Below are positions 58,148 through 64,000 of a DNA stretch of 64,000 bases, in pieces. The position numbers and the translations under genes are program-made. Below the pieces are notes generated by a model. That model was not told the DNA's origin and ran no database searches. It saw only the letters and a program-made list of their open reading frames with translations. The stretch lies in the NCBI RefSeq assembly GCF_963259705.1, contig NC_081848.1:55672895-55736894 (forward strand), in the 5' to 3' direction. This DNA is from Myotis daubentonii (lineage: Eukaryota > Chordata > Mammalia > Chiroptera > Vespertilionidae). The stretch's first letter is position 1. Each line of letters starts with the position of its first letter.

Positions 58148-58839
58148 TGACTAGTTTTGTATGTAGTAAGGTCTGTGTATTTCCGGATTTAATATGTATG
58201 AGCGAGTATGAATGGGTGTGTTTGTGTGTGCATATTTATGTAAGTGTGGTGGTGTAGATTTGGGTGGGTGAAGGATGTAGTGAGAAGGCGCGAGCATGTG
58301 CGTATGTTTGAGTGTGCAGGAGTGCCTTGCGTGCATGTGTGTCTGCAGATGTACACGGTGAAGGTCTGACCTCCCCTTTGGGTTTAGGTGTGGGGAGGGA
58401 AGCTGGGCACCCTTCCGTCTTCCCAGGTAAGGGCATCTGGGGCCAGCCAGGGCCCATGGACAAGGGCTGGAAGCCTGGGTCTGCTGCTTGAGATGGACCC
58501 CCTCCCTCCCCAGGGAGCAGCCTCAGGCCATTCTGAGGAGGTGGTCAGGGAGGATCATTATGGTTAATCACAGGCTTGGAAGTTGGTGTGGGACTCAGCT
58601 GTGGGGAGGTGGATATGACTCCTCTGAAACCTGCTCCTGGGCACAGAGGCTGTCCTTCTTCCTGGTCAAAAGGGCAGGGTATTGGAGGGGGCCGCTGGCC
58701 TTATGCCTGGACCTGTCGGGCAGAGAGGGGGTGTACAGGGGGAGCCTACAAGGAGGAAATCTGTGAGGGGGTGGGTCTGTCTTCACCAGCCACTCCTCTT
58801 TCCTGACCCCAGTTTGTTTCAGGGGAGAAAGGGCACCTG

Positions 58840-58960
58840 ACCTTGGCCCCGCAGGTGGCCTCTCAGGATCAGTTTCCTCATCTGTAAAATAGGAGAGGGG
58901 TGGGCTGGTGACTTCTAAGGGGTTTTGCTACTGAACTAAGCCCAAAAGGGAGACACTGGT
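58840..58960 (+). mobile_element. MIR SINE fragment
   Basis: 'ctcaggatcagtttcctcatctgtaaaataggagagg' is the plus-strand MIR core. Confidence 0.6.
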
Positions 58961-59924
58961 AGCAGCCACCTCCCTTGAAAGAGATGACCCCTGCCTGCAC
59001 TGGACTCTGTCCTCAAGAGGCCTGAATGGAGCCTGAGGCATGAAGGAGAGGGTCAGAGGTAGTCATTTAAAGCAGAGCCCCTCCCCCAACCATAGCCACC
59101 CCCCACCCCCTACCTGGCAAACCGCTGACTTTGCCCACTCTTTCTCTACTGCTCCACAGGCCTTCCCTTCCGCCCATTAGAACTGAGGGGGGTGGGGAAG
59201 ATGGGGCGGGGGAGGGGGCAGGAGTGTCTGCGGAGCTGCTGGGGATCATCAGTGTGGGAAGGGGCTTGGGGACACTGAGGCATCCACAGCAGAAAAAAGC
59301 TGTGTTTAGGCACAGGCCTGGTAGATTTGTTACTGAGATAAACACTCAGTGTCTTAGCATCCTTTACGGAGGGGTTAGGAGGTCAGAATGTTATACATTA
59401 AATCCTACAATAGATGTGTGTGTGGTGGGGGCGGGGGCGGATAACAGGGAGAGGGCCAAACTCCTCACGCTGCCCCGAAGGACCCTGTCCAAGGTCACCC
59501 AGGGAGCTAGAAGCTAAGCAGGACTAGAAGGAGGTCTCCTGGGACCTCATCCTCCAAAGAGGTGCCATCCTCCTGGCCACCTTGGGCTCATCTTTAGGGC
59601 TCTGACCTATGTCCCTGAGTTTCAGAATTGGCAGGGGTCATGTGGGGCAGGTTCCAGCCCCCTCCCCTGTCCATCTTCTCCCACGGAACATTCGTAGGCT
59701 GTGGGGTGGACTTCATCCAATGCAGATAAATGGGCTGGCAATGGTTTGGAGGCTTGTTGGTGTACAAAACCTTATTTAAAAGTCCCAATTCTATCAAGTG
59801 TCCATTGAAGAGCAGACTTGTAGGGAAAGCTGGGTAGTAAAGGGGAATAGAGATAAATTGGAAGGTGCCCTCCCACCCAGCCGATCAATGCTACTGCCTT
59901 CTCTCCCCAGTAGCCTCATAGAGT

Positions 59925-60040
59925 CTTTCCAACTTCCTTAGGTGACAGAGAGGACACTGGTGCCCACAGGGGGAGGGACCTGCCCAAGGGCACATGGAAC
60001 CGAGGACAGAGCCTGGATTAGAACCCAGGCCTCCTGCTGC
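59925..60040 (-). mobile_element. MIR SINE fragment
   Basis: 'ggtgacagagaggacactgg...gggacctgcccaagggcacatggaaccgaggacagagcctggattagaacccaggcctcc' is a reverse MIR. Confidence 0.65.
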
Positions 60041-60140
60041 CCTCCCTCCAGCAGGCCTCGCTGCATTGCGCTGCCTCTCTGCGGCTCATCTGCGCAGAGA
60101 CCAGCGGGCTGCCCTCCCTCCCTCCCTCTCCATCTTTTCT

Positions 60141-60164
60141 CTGCTGCTGCTGCTGCTGCTGCTG
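60141..60164. repeat. (CTG)8 triplet repeat in KCNC1 intron 1
   Basis: Eight perfect CTG units on the coding-sense strand, within intron 1. Confidence 0.95.
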
Positions 60165-60593
60165 CCGTCACCTTTGTTTACCCCTCCCCCACAGGGGCCC
60201 CAAGCCTCCTCAAAGTGGTGGGATTTACATTTTTTTTTTTTTTGGAGATTTTAGGCCAAAATCCTGTATGTGTGTGACATTGTATATGTGTGTAAAAGAA
60301 ACGCTGCAGGTGTGAAAGGATCTGTGCAAGAGAGATTCTTTGTGGCTGTGAGAGACTCTTCATGTGTGTGAGAGACTATATGCGAATAAAAATATGTGTG
60401 AGGCTCAGGGTGTGACGGTGTTGTGTGTGATGAGACTGACTGTGAGATCCTGTGTCTCTACCAGAGAAATTCCGTGTGAGAGTGAGAGACAGATTGTGTG
60501 TGTTTTGAGAGATGGACTTAGCGTGTGAGAATGAGACTGCGTGGGGGGGAGTGTGTATATGAGGAAAAGAGACTATATGTGTAAGAGAGATAT

Positions 60594-60642
<49 letters not shown>
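60594..60642. repeat. (GT)n(GA)n microsatellite
   Basis: A GT run followed by a GA run; the flanks (60260-60790) are also rich in TGTGTG and GAGA words. Confidence 0.9.
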
Positions 60643-60644
<2 letters not shown>

Positions 60645-62059
60645 TCGAGATCTTGGGAGAGCTGTGAGACTTGAGGTGAGTGTGAGTGCACTGATGTGTA
60701 AGGCTGTGTGTGTGTGATACAGACTGTGTGTGAGAAACTGTGTCTGTGTTGGTGTGTGTGCTTGTATGTGATGTGAGAGAGACCTTGTGGTGCCTGGGTG
60801 TGAGTGTTCCTGGAGGAAGATGAAAGTGCAGGCCAGCTTCCTGCCTGCTGCCTCGATCTCCTGGGACCTCTGAGCCGCCTTAGTGAGCGGTTTTGCTCCT
60901 CATTTCCCGTCAGTAGAAAGACTCTGTAGCCCCGGCCAGTTGTTGCATGGGCCAGGTGGTGAGGCACCTCACCCAGGCCTTGGCATTGTCTCTGGAAGCT
61001 AGGGGCTCCTTGGCTGGGGTGGGGGGTCCCATCTCTTTAGTGGTGACAGAGCAGCTGGTTCCCTGGCCTTCTCTCCTGTGGTTTTCTGGGTACCCAGGCT
61101 GAGGGGTGAGGGGTGGGGAGGTGAGCTGGGACACAGTGAGCCCAGCTTGTATTCTGGGGCAAGGGGTGAAGGAAAGGATGACGATGCCATTATGTGGCGA
61201 GGGCTGTGCGGGAGCTTCCTGGGACTGTGCGAGTAAGAACTGTCCAGAGGAGGTGATGCAGGGGGAAGCTTGGAGGGACAAGTAGGAATTGGCCAGGCAG
61301 ATGGCAGGGAACAGCAGTCCCAGCATGCAAAGCCGTGGGAGGCGTGGGAGCAGGCAGGACCGTGTTGGGGCCGGCCCGCCCTCCTCTCTTCCTTGGGGGC
61401 AGGTGCAGGTCTGAGGCCTTTGGCTTTAATCTATGATTTGCATGTTGTCATCAGGAACATTGTTCTGTGTCAGGTCAGGGCCAGTGGCGAACCCTGTGCT
61501 GGAGAGTATCCCGCGTGTGTGTCTCTGTGTGTGTGTTGACATCTGTCCCCTAGAGTCACTTGACCTTCCAAAATGATGAGCAAATGCCAATGGGAACCCC
61601 TCCTCCATCCGCCCCACTGCCCACCTCTCCTCCAACTCTAGGTCTTTGTCACTCTGTCTTGTCCCCACCTCCATGGGACCTGCTGTGTTCCAATGCTTCC
61701 TCAGCTCCCTGGGAAGGAAATTCACCTAGTGGCTGGGATGAAGAGCCCAGCCAGAGATTTCTGTTTTTCCCTTGGGTCCCAGCTGACACGGGACTCTTGG
61801 AGCCTTGGCTTGTGAGGCAGAGGGCCTGGGGACAGAGCTGTGATCAGGGCCTTTCCAGGTAGCTTGCCCCTCAACCCAGAGCCCATCTCCCCAGATCAGG
61901 AAACCCGTGAGGAGTGGTGAGGGAGCCACCCCAAGTGCTCCCTGCCACAGTGTATCCCCCATTAGGTGTTCTCTTTCCCAGGATGCTTTTACAGGTGTCC
62001 TCGTGTCTTTGAATGGTACCTTCAACCCCCTAACCCCAGCTCCCATCCTAGTAAAGAAA

Positions 62060-62260
62060 GGCACGAACCCAGCATCTCCTAGTCAGAGTCTCAGCCTCTT
62101 CACCCCTGAAATAGGCATAGCGATAGAACCCACATCCAGAGGGCTGTAGAAAGATTAACTGAGGTAATATGTGGGGAGCCCCGAGTCACAGGGCCTGGCA
62201 TGCAGTAAGTGCTCAGTAAATGTTGGCTGCTGGTATTACTCCTATTAGTTGTATTATTAT
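62060..62260 (+). mobile_element. MIR SINE
   Basis: 'gagggctgtagaaagattaactgaggtaatatgtgggg...cagggcctggcatgcagtaagtgctcagtaaatgttggctgctgg' is a plus-strand MIR 3' half. Confidence 0.75.
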
Positions 62261-62289
62261 TTTACTTCATGATTTTCTAGACTCCATCC

Positions 62290-62720
62290 TTTGCCCTCTG
62301 TCTCCATGTCCACCCTCCTGCTTCAGGACACCACTGTTTCCCTCAGGCAACCTTTCCAACAGCTTCCTGACTGCTCTCCCACCTCCAGTCCCGGCCCCTA
62401 CAGTGCATTCTCCACTTGGCAACCACAGAGGCCTCTTCAACTCACAAATCTGACAGCTCACCTCCTTGCCTGCTTAACACCCTTTGTTGCTCCCCCAGCC
62501 CATAGCTGCCTGCTCTTCAGTCTCCTCTGGCCTGGCTGTCCTCACCACTCCCCGAGCTCCAGCCACCCTGGCCTCATTTCAGTTTCTTGCAGGTGCCAGG
62601 TCTGCCTGCCTCGGGGCCTTTGCATATGCTGTTCCTTCCGGCCCACTCTTTCCTCCTGGTTCACACCCTGCTTCCAACATCCTTGGCGATGCCTTCCCAG
62701 ACTCCACAGGCTGGGTCAGG
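62290..62720 (+). mobile_element. L2 LINE 3' fragment
   Basis: 'ctgacagctcacctccttgcctgcttaacaccc' and 'gccagg...ctgcctcggggcctttgcatatgctgttcc' followed by 'ccttggcgatgccttcccagactcc' fit the L2 3' region. Confidence 0.6.
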
Positions 62721-62849
62721 ATTCAGAGCCAGAGTCCTTGCCTTCAGAGAAGCTATCTGGTTTGTAGTAAAGTGTTCATTAGCAGCCTTGCTTGATTCAG
62801 GTTTGTCTCCGCCTCCAGACGCTAAGCTTCTTACATAAGCAATAGGAGC

Positions 62850-62950
62850 TATTATGATGACAGATGAGGAAGCTGAGGCCCGAGGCCACAGGTGAGCAGG
62901 TTATTTGGGGGGCTGGTTCAGAAACCCAGGTCTCTAAATTCCTGCTCAGT
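62850..62950 (-). mobile_element. MIR SINE fragment
   Basis: 'tgacagatgaggaagctgaggcccgaggccacaggtgagcagg...aacccaggtctctaaattc' in reverse MIR order. Confidence 0.6.
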
Positions 62951-63509
62951 AGCCTGGGAACCCCACCCACCTTAAGACACTTCGGGAATGTTTGGAGCCT
63001 GGTGCTCTGGGGGCAGCAGTCTGTGCTCCCTAACTCTGGGCAGGAGATCTAGCATCTGCCAGACGCTTTGGCGGAGATTAGCTCGAGCCTCCCCCGAACC
63101 CCACCCCACCCCACGTTGTCTCAGTGGTGGGGGAGGGGGTCTGGTGGGGACTCATTGCAGGGTCTGGCCAGGGATCTCAGGGAACTTCCAAGACAGCTGA
63201 ATATAGTGCTACAGCTATTCTGAGCAGTCCCATGACCAGTGTATTCGCTCCGGACCAAAAGGTCAGGGCCTCAAGCCACTGTCTCCCATCAGCCCCCAGG
63301 CCAGTCTGGCCACCACCCGGGCCTGAGCTTCCCTTCCCTGGGTGCAGGCTCAGAGGATACTGTGTGTGTGTTTGGGGGGAGCGGGGAGTTAAGAAGTTAC
63401 AGGGATTGCTGGCTGCCCAGACCTTATTCAATAGGGGAACCACTTGGGTGGGAGGGACCACCCTCCACATACATGGGACAATTGGAGCAGATGGGTGCCC
63501 CCAGGCCAC

Positions 63510-63615
63510 CTCTAGCCACTATTCTTATCTAGTGGAGAAGAAACAGGCTCAGAGAAGGAAAGACTCTTGCCCAAGACCACACAGGAATCAGTGAGACTCA
63601 AACTCACACCACCCA
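63510..63615 (-). mobile_element. MIR SINE fragment
   Basis: 'gaagaaacaggctcagagaaggaaagactcttgcccaagaccacacaggaatcagtgagactcaaactcac' is a reverse MIR core. Confidence 0.65.
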
Positions 63616-63899
63616 AGACTCTTGGGCCAGGGTCTGGCCGTTTGCATTTCTTTTGGCGCTCAGCTTTCGAAGAACACCAAAGCTCACCTGTGGCATTCTT
63701 TTCCTCTTCCCTTTATTTCCTCCCCTGGGGGAGGGAGAATAAGCAGTTACCTGCCCTCCTACCTCTCTTCCCCACTCCTCCCTCCGGGCCCAGCACAGCT
63801 AGGTGAGACCGCCACAGGTCAGTCCACCCAGATTCGCCAACATCCTGCTCTTATCATTCCCCAAGCAGGATTTTCCAGAACCCCCTTCTTTTCCTGAGT

Positions 63900-64000
63900 C
63901 ACAACACTACTGTTTACTAAGGCATTTATTATGTGTCAGAAGCCTTAAGAGTTTAATTTACATATTCTCATTTAATTCTCACAAAAATCCCATGGAACTG
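63900..64000 (-). mobile_element. MIR SINE, truncated by the window edge
   Basis: 'actgtttactaaggcatttattatgtgtcagaagccttaagagtttaatttacatattctcatttaattctcac' begins a reverse MIR that runs off the right edge. Confidence 0.65.

Noticed and set aside
60590..60645. Possible CRISPR-like or other regular array
   Set aside because: A plain GT/GA dinucleotide microsatellite in an intron; no spacer-repeat structure anywhere in the window.

Overview
The window is mammalian nuclear DNA, most likely from a vespertilionid (vesper) bat. It contains tRNA-derived Ves SINEs, bat-type L1 3' ends and two SPIN-type hAT elements, alongside the usual old eutherian repeats (MIR, L2, MER5A, MLT1, L1M). Ves SINEs are bat-specific. 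SPIN elements together with a CpG-rich TA-flanked MITE fit vesper bats best, but I cannot name the species.

Only two protein-coding genes are supported. Both are on the plus strand and in the order known from other mammals (OTOG - MYOD1 - KCNC1). MYOD1 is complete: three coding exons (43968-44594, 45022-45100, 45420-45670), 318 residues, a TATA/CCAAT/GC-box promoter near 43650-43723 and an AATAAA signal at 46329. KCNC1 (Kv3.1) is represented by its CpG-island promoter region, its 5' leader and coding exon 1 (57449-58018, 190 residues). The rest of that gene lies beyond the right edge, and 58019-64000 is its first intron.

Positions 1-43600 are the gene-free regulatory interval upstream of MYOD1. 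Two segments look like the known MYOD1 control elements. One is a distal regulatory region about 4.8 kb upstream of the start site (about 38700-39150; TEAD/MCAT, CArG/MEF2-like and E-box motifs plus a TATA-like box). The other is a core-enhancer candidate about 16 kb upstream (27290-27530; two CAGCTG E-boxes, a homeobox-like TTAATC and an exact MEF3 site). Other unique AT-rich blocks (7440-8400, 9650-10080, 14480-14660, 39690-40020) and an orphan CpG island (23590-24020) are weaker regulatory candidates.

The rest of the upstream interval is repeats: L1 and L2 remnants, MIRs, MaLR LTRs, Ves SINEs with target-site duplications, microsatellites, and an 18-bp minisatellite at about 36390-36990. 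Between the genes (46350-56090) are a MER5A split by a Ves SINE, an L2 remnant and a minus-strand L1 that hosts a young 281-bp MITE.

Functionally, MYOD1 is the skeletal-muscle bHLH master regulator, and its distal elements set where and when it is expressed. KCNC1 encodes a fast delayed-rectifier potassium channel of fast-spiking neurons; it is a neighbour, not a pathway partner. I found no convincing undescribed system. The most notable items are the paired horizontally transferred SPIN transposons, the CpG-rich MITE, the KCNC1 upstream ORFs and the reconstructed MYOD1 enhancers.
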